Positions 41,640-53,044 of a DNA stretch of 64,000 bases are shown here, piece by piece. Numbering within the stretch: the stretch's first letter is position 1; each line of letters begins with the position of its first letter. The position numbers and the translations under genes were made by a program. The notes below the pieces were generated by a model. The model made no database searches and was not told where the DNA came from. It saw only the letters and a program-made list of their open reading frames with translations. Origin of the DNA: Pomphorhynchus laevis (taxonomy: Eukaryota > Acanthocephala > Palaeacanthocephala > Echinorhynchida > Pomphorhynchidae); assembly GCA_012934845.2 (NCBI GenBank), contig WNNJ02003409.1, positions 1 through 64,000 on the forward strand. Direction: 5' to 3'.

Positions 41640-44600
41640 AGTGTCGGAGCTTTCAAAAGATTGCAACTTTATGCTGGAAAATGGATGGAAAACATACAGA
41701 ACAAAGGTAAAACTACTCCGTTTCTTAAAAGTTTTTGGGTGATAGGGGTACTCCCCCTACCCCTAAGTTAATCAATTTTGCGGTGATCTCACTCAAAGAA
41801 CCGCAAGCGAGAAACAACCTTTTCAAAAAAATTTCTAAAGAATTTTTCAGAGAAATACCTAAATAGAATCTTATTTAACTTATTTATTAAAATTCTTCGA
41901 AACAGAGATCAAGATATCTTTCAATACGAGTGATTTACTAGTCTTAGTAAATTTTCATTGAAATAGTCTTACTATTTCAATGAAAATTTAACGATTCTAG
42001 GTACAATCACCGTAAAGCATATAATGGCAACAGTTAGAATATCCAACTTGCCTACGCACCTTGATGGTGACGACATCGTGGAACTCAAATCTAGGTACAA
42101 GCTTGATTTCGTACCACAGCTAATCGAAAAAAAAACGGTCACCCATTACCGAATGGTTTTGGATCAGCCTCTATGAATCGGGCTGAGATTCTCTCGAAGT
42201 CAAGTCTCAACCCCTTCCAGGGGTTTAATCTGAAATTCGAAATGTTTGCAGTTGAAAGATACACATACCTACATTGTAATAGGCGTCATGCTTGGGGGAA
42301 CTAGGCTTCGAGCTACTCCGAGCCAAATATCTGTGGGGTTTGTGGATGTGGTCATAGCATTGAGTTCGGTGTGAGGTGCAGTTCTCACCTTGTGTGCTCT
42401 AATTGCGGGGTTCCCACCCCGCTTGGTCACGAAAATGCCCAAAATTCAAAGCGTGCAATAATGCGTTTAAGATCAATAATAAACTGGCTTCCGAAAATAA
42501 GAACCCTTCCTTTTTAAATGTTTCCAGACTATCTGACGACGAACTTCTGAAGATTACTGATATCAGGATTCACGCGGCCGTAAAACGAATGGAAGATGTG
42601 ATGTCGTTTCTGACCGCGGCCTTCTATGGCACGCCGCACTTACCCAAGCAAACTATTCCAGAATCCAAGAAAAGGGAGGGCCTCGGCTCACGCTGTCCCC
42701 CAGTAAAAGATTGGAAAGCAACTTAAGGGTAAAAAGGCCTCCAAGAAAAATGATGATAACGCCCGTGGGAAAGTGCCCACTCCGGATGGCACTAGTGGTG
42801 GAGGGGGTTACCCTTCCACCCCTAGCTCCGTCTAGCGATGATGCAATCCCATACAGCTAACCTAACACAATGCAGAGTACTCGTGAACCTTTTTTACCGA
42901 ATATTCTTCAGTGGAATTCGGGAGGAGCTTCTGTCCTTAGACTTCTATCTGGTAGAGATGTAGATGTTATAGTCCTTCAGGAGATGCAATCTATCCATAT
43001 CCCCCAGGATATAAATCGATTCTTACCAAAGCACATTTGTTCTCACTATACTCCGTACATAATCCCATCTCACTCCTCTTCATCTCAAGGACTCTTGACC
43101 TTAGTTAAATGCTCTTAGAGATCCTCCCTTCTTTTAAATTATTCTTGTTCAGCCCCTTCTTGTTTAGTAGTTTCACTCTGCAAAAACGGTAAACGCCTAA
43201 GTCTAGCCAATGTCTACATCCGTCAAGGGGAGATTCACAAAAACCATGACCTCCTAGATAGGATTATTGATAGCGGCTATGACATGGTACTTTGTGACAT
43301 CAACGACAGGACTGGTCGTTGGATAAATGCAGCACTCCGCAGAGCAAGGAACGGTTATCTTATTCACAAACAACCGTCACCCACATTTCATTGCACATCA
43401 ACGAATTCACTCCTCGACTTATTAATACTCCGTGAGAAATGGTTGTTGAGACCCCACTGTACGGGCAGTCGCGTCAGCATCTGTCCACCTCTTATGACTT
43501 GATTCGCTGGCGGATAGAAAAGGATACGCTGCTTAGAAGGAGATTCCACTTGATCCAATCAGAGTGGCTTTCTTTCAGGCAGCTATTTAACGCTTTCCCC
43601 GAATTAGTAATGAGAGTCTAACCGAATTTAATTCCTACCTTTCTTCACAAGCTACCGCGATGCTTTCGACAACCTATAAAGGTCGTATCTTCAGTACATT
43701 GTTCGTCAAAACTCAAGACCCTAGCATATTTGCTTCGTCTTCCCAATCTCTCTGCTTCTGCCAGGCAAGTTCTCTCGAAATAATATTGGAGTACTAGATA
43801 TAGATTCCAACTTAGCAAAGATAGGACAAGCATTGCTTCCCTTAATCCAGCCCAGTCTTCCTTCTGGAAGATATTCAAGAAGGATAAGTTCGTTTGTTGG
43901 AGAGATGGTGCATTAGGTTGGATTGGTAATATAGGTCTTGATAAAGTGTTGAAGGAGTCACTATCTCTACATAACTATGGAGGCACCCAATCACCTCAGC
44001 CAATCCCGCCGTGGGGAGACTTCAAAAGTAAGGATTTATCTGTCACAGATATCCTTAACTCATGGGGGCCTCTTCCGGGCACCTCCGAATCCGTCGCTTC
44101 ACTATCTTCTCGTGTATGTCAGCTTTTGACAGCCGATCAGAGAAAAGAAGTGGCTGTCACAATGCTGTTAGCCGTTCCATCCGATGTGGCCGGCATCAAC
44201 ATTAGTAGACGAATATTTTTACCTAAGAACAATCCGATATCATGTCCTAAAGACCTATGGCTTATTTTGATTCAAAATTTTCTCGTTTCTATATACGAAA
44301 AAGCGCTTGCGCGTAGAATCCGCGATCATATGAGTAAGCGAAATTTAATCCCACCGGGTTTCCATGGGTTCTTTAAAGGTCGTTTGGTTCATTCAGCAGT
44401 AGGTGAAGTGCATCAGTTTTGTCAGGGAATAGTCATCAACTTGATGTGGCTGTTTTCCTTGATTTTATTTGCTGCATTTGATCGCATCTCCATTCCATTT
44501 GTTATCTCTTCTCTCAGATCCCTTGGGTTGTCTGCGAGAATTGTTAATAAGATGGAGATACTGCTGTACACCAAGCGATTCTTATATGATGACGACCCTG

Positions 44601-45465
44601 ATGCGCGTCAGTTCTACCCTATTACAGGTGTGCCCCAAGGATCCCCACTTTCTCCTATCTTATTTCTTGCTGCCTCCATTGTACTATTCAAGAATTTTAA
44701 ACGTGATCAACATCTAGTGGTATACGCTGATGATACCACGGCCCTGTTCTCTGGACGCAGGTGCAAAGATGTCGCTTCGGACATCAGCCGTTTCTTTTTA
44801 AGATTAACAGACCAGCTGACCCTATCCAATCTTATTTTAAATTCATCCAAATCGCAGGTAGTTGTCTTTCATGGCACCCCTGCGACAAAGAAAAAATTAA
44901 AGAGACTAGCACTCTCAGCTCTATCTTCTATATTGACTAATCAACCACTACCTTCACAAGTCGAGTAAAATACCTGGGGTTCACTGTTACGGTGAACTGG
45001 TCGGCGAAAGCTGACCTGGATAGACTTAAACGTATCCTGAAGAAAGCTAGGTGGGCCCTGAAACGGGCTCAGCATCTGTCGTTGAATGGGAAAACCCAAG
45101 TGCGCCTCTGGGGTACTTGGGCTATCTCGGGATTAGTCTTCTTTTCGAGAGGACGTCCTCCAGAGCAAAGACTAAGGTTTCTCAAGCTCCTCATCTCGCG
45201 ATTACCGCGCATAGTCCGCCTAGATTGGATTCTTCGGGGGTGATAGACCCCGGGTGGTTCAGTCGAAGAGCGGCGTGTTGGATTAGCTGGAGGGCTCAGA
45301 TCCCGCTGGACCTGAGGCCGTAGAATAAATAGAAGATTGAATGATTAACGAATTGATATTATTTTTGTCTTCTCTTGCATGTTTTGTTCTGTGTAACACG
45401 TTTTTTATCGGTTACAAGTTTTGTTTAAGAAAATCCTTATCTTATCTTATCTTATAAAATAATAT
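41640..45465 (+). mobile_element. LINE family B, copy 2 (longest copy)
   Basis: Order: a leader like that of copy 1 (AAAACATACAGAACAAAGG), a 41,953-41,993 hairpin, ORF1 start at 42,024 (MATVRISNLPTHLDGDDIVE), zinc-knuckle-like cysteines (CGVCGCGHS, CSNCG, about 42,330-42,430), EEP endonuclease pieces (42,870-43,118, LQWNSGGA, DVIVLQEM; 43,284-43,502, LCDINDRTGRWI), RT (43,946-44,968), and the C-terminal block to 45,320 (GRPPEQRLRFLKLLISRLP, PGWFSRRAACWI). It ends in TTATC repeats at 45,437-45,455. Frames break about five times, mostly before the RT. Confidence 0.8.
43946..44968 (+). CDS. LINE B reverse transcriptase core
   Basis: A 340-codon frame. RT blocks in order: EVAVTMLLAVPSDVAGINIS, RIFLPKNNPISCPKDL, LVSIYEKALARRI, HGFFKGRLVHSAVGEV, motif A FAAFDRISIPFV (the usual D..AAFD start is altered to LILFAAFD), ITGVPQGSPLSPILFLA (motif B), VVYADDTTALF (motif C) and LNSSKSQVVVFHG. 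It stops at 44,968; the family C-terminus follows in another frame after 44,992. The motif A change suggests inactivity. Confidence 0.75.
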   Translation: MLKESLSLHNYGGTQSPQPIPPWGDFKSKDLSVTDILNSWGPLPGTSESVASLSSRVCQLLTADQRKEVAVTMLLAVPSDVAGINISRRIFLPKNNPISCPKDLWLILIQNFLVSIYEKALARRIRDHMSKRNLIPPGFHGFFKGRLVHSAVGEVHQFCQGIVINLMWLFSLILFAAFDRISIPFVISSLRSLGLSARIVNKMEILLYTKRFLYDDDPDARQFYPITGVPQGSPLSPILFLAASIVLFKNFKRDQHLVVYADDTTALFSGRRCKDVASDISRFFLRLTDQLTLSNLILNSSKSQVVVFHGTPATKKKLKRLALSALSSILTNQPLPSQVE

Positions 45466-45779
45466 TTTGTATTTCGTCGATTCTTGTGTGTGGTCGATTC
45501 GTTGTATATAATACAATAAATAGCGATGACATCAATAAATGCATGGAACGACATCCATTTACCGTGTATAAAAGATCGTATTTTTGTGAATTTTCAACAT
45601 CAAACTAATGTTATTATCAACTATCTAGAAAAAGAAAACAAAGACAAAACAGTTAAATGAATTAAAAACATTTATTGCAAGTTGCAGCAGGAAAAAACAG
45701 TGATCCGGCTAGCGGATCACATGCATGGCTTAGGTTTTTAGTAGATCTTTAGAATACGATCCCCTACCAAAATTAATAT

Positions 45780-45985
45780 ACAGAAATGTATATCTACACT
45801 ACTGGATCGGTCAGCATAGTAGATGTAACGTTGAATTGCGGTACATACGTCATGAGGTTAAATCCGATCAGCACCATTGTACGGAGTAAGCAGATAAGGG
45901 TCGAAATGGGAAATGTAAATCTGGATCATCAGCTGATGAGACCTACCCGGGCTGATTAGTAGCGTACTACTGTATCAAGAATATA
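45780..45985 (+). repeat. Hammerhead-like motif near a canonical PLE remnant
   Basis: CAGCTGATGAGACCTACCCG-GGCTGATTAGTAGCGTACTA-CTG (about 45,929-45,971) aligns with the 34.45 kb hammerhead, including TAGCGTA and a stem I strand CTACTG. GAAA reads GATT and the 5' strand of stem I is altered. Upstream, CGAAATGGGAAATG (about 45,903) matches CCGAAACATGAAAC of the other copies. It is a decayed member of the hammerhead repeat family. Confidence 0.45.
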
Positions 45986-46099
45986 ATAAATAGATGTGAG
46001 GATAATGTCGTGCCACAACCAGAAGAACAAAACAAAACATTAGACACTAGTCGACAAAACAATAAGAAACTTCATTCAGCAAATTAACACGAACCAGAC

Positions 46100-46540
46100 A
46101 ATCCAAGAATACAAGCATCGGGCAAGTGTTAATTTATCATCAGTCCCAAGAAATTACTTTAAGAAATTACTCCGACAACTGATTAAGAATAACAAGCAAG
46201 CCGACTTCACCAAGTCACATGTTGTGTACAAATTCACATGTATTGAAGTGCTAGCTGTCGCCACATGCTGGATGTAGCGCCAGCCAACGAAAATACATTG
46301 GTTATACAACCTAGACATTAGATAATCGATTAATACAACACAAATACGAAGGCACCATCATAGAACACCTAGAAAAGGAACACGATAAGATTCCAACCAC
46401 TAATTTCATCCAAGCAAATACGGAGACACTAAATCACGATGGTTCAATTCACAACCTCCGAATTTTCGAATCGTTGATGATTAAGAAAGAAAATCCTGTC
46501 ATCAGTCGTTAAGATGAAGAGTTCGTTTGAACTCTTCGAA
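46100..46540 (+). pseudogene. Canonical Penelope-like element fragment: C-terminal GIY-YIG endonuclease
   Basis: A plus-strand reading gives SHVVYKFTC (46,215), then KYIGYTT, LDNRLIQHKYEGTIIEHLE, IFESLMIKKENPVIS. This is the GIY-YIG domain with the arrangement GIY..YIG..L..RL..H....I..H, typical of the Penelope/Neptune C-terminal endonuclease. At least two frame changes and one stop are present, and the RT is missing. It lies about 150 bp downstream of a hammerhead-family copy, in line with such ribozymes belonging to canonical PLEs. Confidence 0.65.
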
Positions 46541-46862
46541 TGTTTTGAATGACTTTGCAACCTTAGGTGGACGGTTATAAACTGTCTACAGGTTTAACGA
46601 AAAGTGGGCCTAAGCTACCCATATACTGTGTGTTATGCTTTATTTTATGTTTTATCTATGTTTAATGTCGAAAATTTGCATAAATACCATCTTTTATAAA
46701 TGATTTATTAAGCAGTGAAATATGGAGTGATATTTTTTGATATTATTTCAATTATAAATATTCATATAATTGAAAAATATAAAATTATACAGGTTTTATA
46801 ATATAAAACTTGCTTAAAGTTTGACAAATCAACCACTCCACTAAACACAAGGTCTGCACCAA

Positions 46863-46886
46863 AGCACACCTTAAGGTGTGCTTTCG
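46863..46886. repeat. Perfect hairpin AAAGCACACC/GGTGTGCTTT
   Basis: Ten-base-pair arms around TTAA, immediately before a LINE B fragment. It looks like an intrinsic-terminator hairpin, but nothing suggests that function in this genome. Confidence 0.6.
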
Positions 46887-46899
46887 GGTTTTACTTGAA

Positions 46900-47060
46900 C
46901 AAGTTCAAAAATGTAATAAGGAGAGCAAGACGGGCTCTGAAACAAGATAGACGTCTGTCATCAATAAAGAATATACAAGTGCGCATCTGATGCACTTGAA
47001 TCATTTCGGTTCTCGTGTTCTTTTCAAGAGGTCGAAGGTATATTTGTCAAAACAAGTACA
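46900..47060 (+). pseudogene. LINE B fragment, C-terminal block
   Basis: NVIRRARRALKQDRRLSSIK and VFFSRGRR match the ILKKARWALKRAQHLSLNG and LVFFSRGR blocks of LINE B (45,030-45,155). Strongly diverged, so this is an old insertion. Confidence 0.5.
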
Positions 47061-47399
47061 TCAAACAAATTATAATTTTATTTATTCATTAACTTATATA
47101 ATAGTTTTAAGAACGAAATGATCTAGCATTAAAAATTCACATTCATCTGCTGAAATAATTTAGTTTTTCTTAATAAAAACGTAATTGTTATTACGAGTTA
47201 TTAAGTTATTTCCATGTAAATTTCTTTGTTTCGGTATTATCTCTTTTATCTTCCGTTTCAGCACATTATCCAAAATAAGAATTTATAAACCAGCTTTTAA
47301 ATACCAGCTTGGTCACCCAAGCCTTTTTATTTGCTCTGCAATAAGCAAGATGCAAATGTTTAGCGAACGTGGATTGATTGATTTGTAAATTAGTGATGG

Positions 47400-47790
47400 T
47401 TTGAGTTTAAAATCAATGAAAGCATTTTCCCCAGGTAAAAGTTGAATCTGCTCTTTTTAATTTTGAATGTTGCAGGTGTACATTACGGACACCTGATCTT
47501 TTCTAAAACGATCAAACCATCCAGAACTAACAATAAATATTTGTTTTTGTCTTTGTTCATTTTCTTCATTTCTCAAAGTTCATTTTCTCCATATTCGTTA
47601 TTCTTCAAACCTTCAAACAAACCCGTTGCTTTCATTTTAATTGTCATTACCCATATCGGAATTATCTTTAGATTATACAATCTTCTATCCATCCTAGTAA
47701 CAACACTTCCATATCGATTATAAGAGTACTTCTGTTTATCATTTGAAAAACAATTGATAATATGGCGATTCACAGTGTCGGTCACGACTG
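47400..47790 (-). pseudogene. Possible pogo/Tigger-like transposase fragment
   Basis: On the minus strand, across a frame change, SGWFDRFRK appears after a stretch KMKATGLFEGLKNNEYGENE. GW..RF.. R is the end of the CENP-B-type DNA-binding domain of pogo-group transposases. Only this short match supports it. The plus-strand 93-codon hydrophobic frame (47,442-47,723) is probably its shadow. Confidence 0.25.
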
Positions 47791-48285
47791 TATCATTTTA
47801 ATTAACTGTATCATTTTAATTAATTATCGATAACTTTTCTCTTTAAAAGTAGTTTAGGTTCTTCTTAGCATGTAAAATACCGTATTTGTATATTTTAATC
47901 AACCTCATTTTGCTTATAAGGCTTTGATAAAACAAATAATTTACTAGCGATATATATTATACATCATATATCTTATGTAAAAATATGGTATAATTTATCA
48001 TTTGACAATATGTGTCAAATGTGCCCTATCACGATATCCAGTGAGGCAATAGTCATATTACTTAACACTGCGAAAATTATTAATTTATATTTAATTTTTT
48101 TAGCAGATTCGGGCCTTTTTCCGTTTGGTATTTTTAAACTTTGATTTTTATAACATTTTATAATTTTCAAAAATAATTTAGAAAAATTATGCTAGAGAAA
48201 CTTATTTTATTATAAGAAAAATAAATTTTAATTTTTATCAAATACATTTGATAAAAACATAACTTCATCAATATAAATTTGATAA
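47791..48285. other. No gene recognised
   Basis: AT-rich (over 75%) sequence. No open frames or repeats with copies elsewhere in the window. Confidence 0.4.
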
Positions 48286-49060
48286 CCCTAATTCCATCAT
48301 AGCTGTACAGAGTTTTAGTTTGATATAATCAATAGAAACAGTTCTCTAGTTATAATAATTTTATAATAACAATATTTTAAATTAGAATTTACGCAAAGCA
48401 TTGACGTCATAAAATTTATTTTGTTATTTGAAATATCCGAGTATTTATTATTTAATAAAAGCATTTCCAAGATTAATTTAACAAAAGTATTTCATCAACT
48501 GCATGACCATGACAGCAAACGCAAAGCAGACAAATCTCTACATTTGACCACCGGATGGCCTGGAATAACGTACCCATCGAAAACATCGCCAATTGAGAAT
48601 TCTAGGATTACTTTGCTTACAGGACTCGATCGTAAAACCGTTGAAACATTAGCAAATGAATTTTTAATACTTACTGATGGAACGGGAAAAATAAATAAAG
48701 CTAAATTTCAAGCACTTATTTTATACACAATGTTTGGACCACGAATAACGAGCGTTGGCATATTGGCTTCGACTATTTTTTCAACTTATGATTCTAATCA
48801 AACTGGTATTTTGGAATTCACCGAGTTTGTCTTATAAAATAATAATATTTGTCTTTTAAAAAAATTTGAAATGCAATAATAAGATCCTAATTCCATCATA
48901 GCTGTACACAGTTTTAGTTTGATATATTCAATAGAAACAGTTCTATAGTTATATTAATTTTTATAATAACAATATTTTAAATTAGAATTTACGTAAAGCA
49001 TTGACGTCATAAAATGTATTTTTTTATTTGAAATATCAGAGTATTTATTTTTTATAGTAG
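48286..49060 (+). repeat. Direct repeat (~170 bp) flanking the EF-hand duplicate
   Basis: 48,286-48,455 and 48,891-49,060 are about 93% identical (CTAATTCCATCATAGCTGTA, CATTGACGTCATAAAAT). They bracket the EF-hand fragment at 48,470-48,837. The second copy also contains a sequence resembling the cyclic-AMP response element TGACGTCA. The arrangement suggests that the fragment arrived together with, or caused, a local duplication. Confidence 0.7.
48470..48837 (+). pseudogene. Partial duplicate of the EF-hand gene
   Basis: From KVFHQLHDHDSKRKADKSLH to ILEFTEFVL this is about 93% identical to 51,247-51,597 but lacks the proline-rich N-terminus, any ATG and the last 15 codons; a stop follows directly. 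The edges do not match the visible splice site of the parent, so it is a DNA-level or truncated copy. The reading frame has stayed open with mostly conservative changes (DGTGRMD to DGTGKIN), so it may be young. Confidence 0.7.
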
Positions 49061-50850
49061 ACTAAAAGTTTCTTTTTTTCTTTTCTTGATTCCATCTGAA
49101 CTGTCTTTAACGCTCTTATTCACCATTGATTCTCATTTAACGAACATTAATATCAAAATAAACATATATTTTATCCCCACATATTATCTTTACCTTATTT
49201 ACCCATTTTAACTCTTACTCCCTTACATCTTTTAAATACCTTAATTGTATCTTTGATGTACAATATACACATTGTACATATTATATTTTACAATAACGAC
49301 GAGTTTCTTATTAGAAAGCGTTTAAAAAGGCGAGGCAAATGAAATATTGTGATAAATGGAGTCCAGGAGGGTAAGTGTGATTTAACAGAATAAAAAGAAG
49401 TTTAAAGGAGTAGATGACTAAAATATTATCAAGGTGGGTAAATGAGATAAAAGGGTAACCGGGTGATTAAAGAGAGATTAAATATGGGATAATTAAATAT
49501 TAGGCTTGATAAGCTTATTTTAGTATTAGAAAAATAATTTTTAATATTTTAGCAAAGAAGTTGATGACGTCATATTTTGTCATTTTAAATAGTGGCATGT
49601 TAAAATTGTTAAATTATAAAAAGATATTAACTATCCATAGCTGTTCAAATGTTTATTTCGCTTTGACCTAAAACATGATGTAAAATAAAGCAAATATAGA
49701 TATTATATTCTATATATTATATTAAGGATAAATGAGTATCTTAGAGAATAAAATGACGGTCCAAGGTGTCAAAGGAGGTTTAAAAACTGTAAATGTAATA
49801 ATATGCTAATACATAATAAAAATCAAGGCAGACTTTAACTAAACGTTTGATTTATGTTATTTTTATAAATATATTTTTAATCAAATTCTTCCGGGTCGAA
49901 AAATTGATTTTTCGTATTTTATTTTCTAACTAATTATTATTAAAATAAATTTCGTACATAGAAACACTTAGTTTGCTAGACTAAATAATTCAGAATTTAA
50001 AAATGTAAAAATAAAAATTTCTTATGATATCGATGATTTGCTTAAATTCCAATATAAATAATTTTATAAAAATTGTTGAAACGATATAATCGTCTATATT
50101 AAGCATAGTGACCTAACATTTTGCTTAGTTATTAAGATTTATTATCTTATTGTAATCTTAGAATCTTAACTTATTAACGTTCAAATAAACGTAGGTTTTA
50201 CATCATGATTTTTTTTGCAAAAAAATAATATTCTTATAGAAACTAAAATAAGTTTCTTCAGTTTAATATTTCCGCCTTAGATACTATAAATACTATAAAT
50301 TGTGAAAAACATATGCTTAGTAAAGGCCAAATCTTTAATGAAAATTGTAACATAAAGTTTTTGTCTATTATTTGTATAATAGGTAATAAAAAAAATAAAG
50401 AAATGAAGAAAAACTAAATTGTGACACAAAAGAATGTCAAAGTCAGATAGTTTACTTTTCATCCGATTCTGAAAACTCATTGGTTTATTCAAACGACATT
50501 TTCAGTTTGGTCATTTTCACTTATCTCCATTTCTAAAAATTGGAATTATTTTTTGCATTTGATTATATCATAAGCTAAATACAATTCCAAATAGTTAGTT
50601 ATCTTATCATTAATTAACATAAAAAAGAGTTGCGTCCTAACTGTTTTACTTAAAATACTCTTTTATTTTTAATCAAATTTATAATTGTTGACTTTTCTGA
50701 GATTTTCAAATTTTGTTTTCCTTGTATCTGTACGTTAGGTTCCATATATTGTTGTGGGAAACTGTAATTAACCACACGAAGTTCAAGGATGTTGCGTGAC
50801 TAATATTTTTGAACATCGAGAGGAACTAACTGAAGTATTATACAACAAGA
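49061..50850. other. No gene recognised
   Basis: AT-rich intergenic DNA. A 71-codon minus frame at 50,277-50,492 is AT-biased and lacks a motif. TGACGTCAT occurs at about 49,566. Confidence 0.4.
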
Positions 50851-50965
50851 TGACTAAGGTTTGTAAAATTACTGCTTAAATATTGCATATTTTTGTTGCG
50901 AAATGTTATTTTTCACGCCCATTAACGGCAATAACGAATTTTATAGTTTGATTGTCTTTTTATAG
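50851..50965 (+). other. Probable 5' UTR intron of the EF-hand gene
   Basis: AAG|GTTTGT (donor at about 50,859) and GTCTTTTTATAG (acceptor AG at 50,964-50,965) bound an AT-rich segment of about 107 bp. An upstream ATGACTAAG spliced to the next exon would read out of frame and stop after 17 codons. The intron therefore most likely interrupts the 5' UTR, leaving a short upstream frame. Confidence 0.45.
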
Positions 50966-50976
50966 GCGTGGCTACT

Positions 50977-51642
50977 ATGGCGTTATTTATACCACGTAGA
51001 AGACGAATAAAAGATTTCGACATCCCGAGTGGAAAAAAACCATTCATACCGATTATGAAACCGTATCCACCACAACGTCCACCAAAATTTCCACCACACC
51101 TTCCACCACCTTATCCACCACAACCCTTCCCACCACAACCCTTACCACCACAATATTCAACACAATTTCCACAACAATTTCCACCACAATTTCCACCACA
51201 ATTTCCACCACAATATCAACAACAATATCCACAACAATATTTACCAAAAGCATTTCATCAACTGCATGACCATGACAGCAAACGCAAAGCAGACAAATCT
51301 CTACATTTGACCACCGGATGGCCTGGAATAACGTGTCCATCGAAAACATCGCCAAGTGAGAATTCTAGAATTGCTTTGCTTACAGGACTCGATCGAAAAA
51401 CCGTTGAAACATTAGCAAATGAATTTTCAATACTTACTGATGGAACGGGAAGAATGGATAAAGCTAAATTTCAAGCACTTATTTTATACACAATGTTTGG
51501 ACCACGGATAACTAGCGTTGACAGATTGGCTTCGACTATTTTTTCATCTTATGATTCTAATCAAACTGGTATTTTGGAATTCGCCGAGTTTGTCTTAGCA
51601 TATAAATCTTTACTTGCAGATAACGATGCAACACGTATATAA
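50977..51642 (+). CDS. Neuronal-calcium-sensor-like EF-hand protein with proline-rich N-terminus
   Basis: ATG at 50,977; 221 residues. The N-terminus is basic (RRRR), then a proline/glutamine repeat of about 65 residues (PPQF-type 4-mers; the DNA unit is CCACCACAATTT). The C-terminal half resembles the first EF-hand pair of recoverin/KChIP-type sensors. TGLDRKTVETLANEFSILTD and GTGRMDKAKFQALIL form a degenerate hand. IFSSYDSNQTGILEFAEFV has the calcium-loop pattern D-S-N-Q-T-G-I-L-E-F-A-E. The protein ends soon after this hand, so it is half the usual length; further exons may follow. No myristoylation signal (MGxxxS). Probably cytosolic; function unknown. Confidence 0.65.
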   Translation: MALFIPRRRRIKDFDIPSGKKPFIPIMKPYPPQRPPKFPPHLPPPYPPQPFPPQPLPPQYSTQFPQQFPPQFPPQFPPQYQQQYPQQYLPKAFHQLHDHDSKRKADKSLHLTTGWPGITCPSKTSPSENSRIALLTGLDRKTVETLANEFSILTDGTGRMDKAKFQALILYTMFGPRITSVDRLASTIFSSYDSNQTGILEFAEFVLAYKSLLADNDATRI

Positions 51643-51779
51643 GAGTAACCATTGAATGTAGTACATATTTTGTCTTTGTTTTTTATAATGAATTTTAATG
51701 TAAATGCTTTAATCTTATGCTGTTTTCGCATTTAAAACCGAAGTGATGCATTACGTATTTGATAAATATCTGTAGAATA

Positions 51780-52119
51780 TAACTTATAGAATATAAAATT
51801 ATATTCTAAAATATGGCTTATAGAATATAAACTCAGGTATCTGATCTGATGTGTTATATTGACAAGTTATTATTGACCTGTGGACTTTGTATTATCGGTA
51901 ATATAACCTCTGTCAGAAAACTCAAAGTATGTATTATTACTACGACATTATCTTTTCTAATTTCCATAAATCAACAACATAAAAGCTATTATTATCTATT
52001 AATAATATCTATTATTATCGATTATCAAGCTTGCTTGGTAATTTTTCAGCAAGCTTGATATTTTTTCTTTCTCTTAAATGGATAATATAATTCAACCAAA
52101 TATTATTAAAATATTAAAT
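51780..52119. repeat. AT-rich sequence with an isolated Naiad terminus
   Basis: AAACTCAGGTATCTGATCTG (about 51,829-51,848) is the Naiad 3' terminus without the rest of the tail. AGCTTGCTTGG...CAGCAAGCTTGA near 52,026-52,060 is a small hairpin. No gene. Confidence 0.4.
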
Positions 52120-52565
52120 TTACAATATATAAATCAACAAAGAATATTAAAAATAAATTTAAACAATTAAGCTAAAAATTTGGATGAATGAAATAAACAA
52201 TTTGCTTTGTATTAAAATAAAATACAACAGATAATCAAATTTTTAGAGGATTTACGTCATTAGCATGTATCTGGCCCCACTGCTATGTTGTGTAATTGAA
52301 TAAGGACTGAAACTGATAGCATAGCAGTTCCTTCCAATGACCTCAAATCCTTATTCTGATACAACGTCTGTTATTTATTAGTCAATTCATAAAAATGACT
52401 TTTATTTTAAATTTCAATTTTTTATTTTAACTTGATATAAATTATAGAAAATCTCAAAACAATTATTTATTTTATTATTTAGTTATTAAATTTTGATTTA
52501 GCATTACTGTTTTTTTATAAATATATTAAATACGTAGATTCAGTAAGCTGATTTGATCTGCTATA
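52120..52565 (+). repeat. Naiad tail copy
   Basis: It starts with the last RT codons (AAATTTAAACAATTAAGC), then the structured block. P2 is preserved in full (52,280-52,289 with 52,318-52,327), whereas the P1 3' strand and P3 have decayed and CTGATGA reads CCAATGA. It ends with ACGTAGATTCAGTAAGCTGA at about 52,531-52,550. Confidence 0.65.
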
Positions 52566-53044
52566 AGCCTGGCTGACTTGTCTTGGTCTTTGAAGAACAT
52601 TCGCCAGAAGAGAGACTAAACGTGATATAGCCTAGGTAATACGAAGTCGAATAGAACTCCCCATGTTAAAACGTAAATTTACCAATAAAATGAAAAGACT
52701 AATTTTAGTAGCATACAAGTTCATGCTCAATGAAATAAGAGAGCCAGATGTCAAGTTGTAAAAATAGAACGAAATCTGATAATCACTGATAGCTTACTAA
52801 ATGCAATATTTGGCTAAGAACGAATGGCGATAAGTATAAATACGATTTTTCGAAAATTGTGCGTCAATCGGTTAGCAAGTATTGGTAATTTAATATAATT
52901 TCGGCTAAAGAGCACAGTATTTATGACAAAAAATTACATGTTGAATTGCTCGATAACTAATGGAGTATGACATTAAGTATAAATTTCTTCACTGCTTAGG
53001 TATCTTTACAATCGTCTACTTTGCCAAATTTATAACTCATTAGT
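52566..53044. other. No gene recognised
   Basis: Unique sequence with no open frame above 60 codons. Naiad tails in opposite orientation lie on both sides. Confidence 0.4.

Noticed and set aside
46863-46886. Bacterial-type intrinsic terminator
   Set aside because: The hairpin is followed by CGGGTTTTAC without a clean T-run, and the setting is eukaryotic.
47442-47723. Hydrophobic 93-codon frame, possibly a membrane protein
   Set aside because: No ATG context or neighbours. The minus strand has a weak pogo-type match, and AT-rich antisense often looks hydrophobic.
51053-51355. 100-codon valine-rich minus-strand frame
   Set aside because: It is the antisense of the Pro/Gln repeat of the EF-hand gene; the pattern comes from the 12-bp DNA unit.
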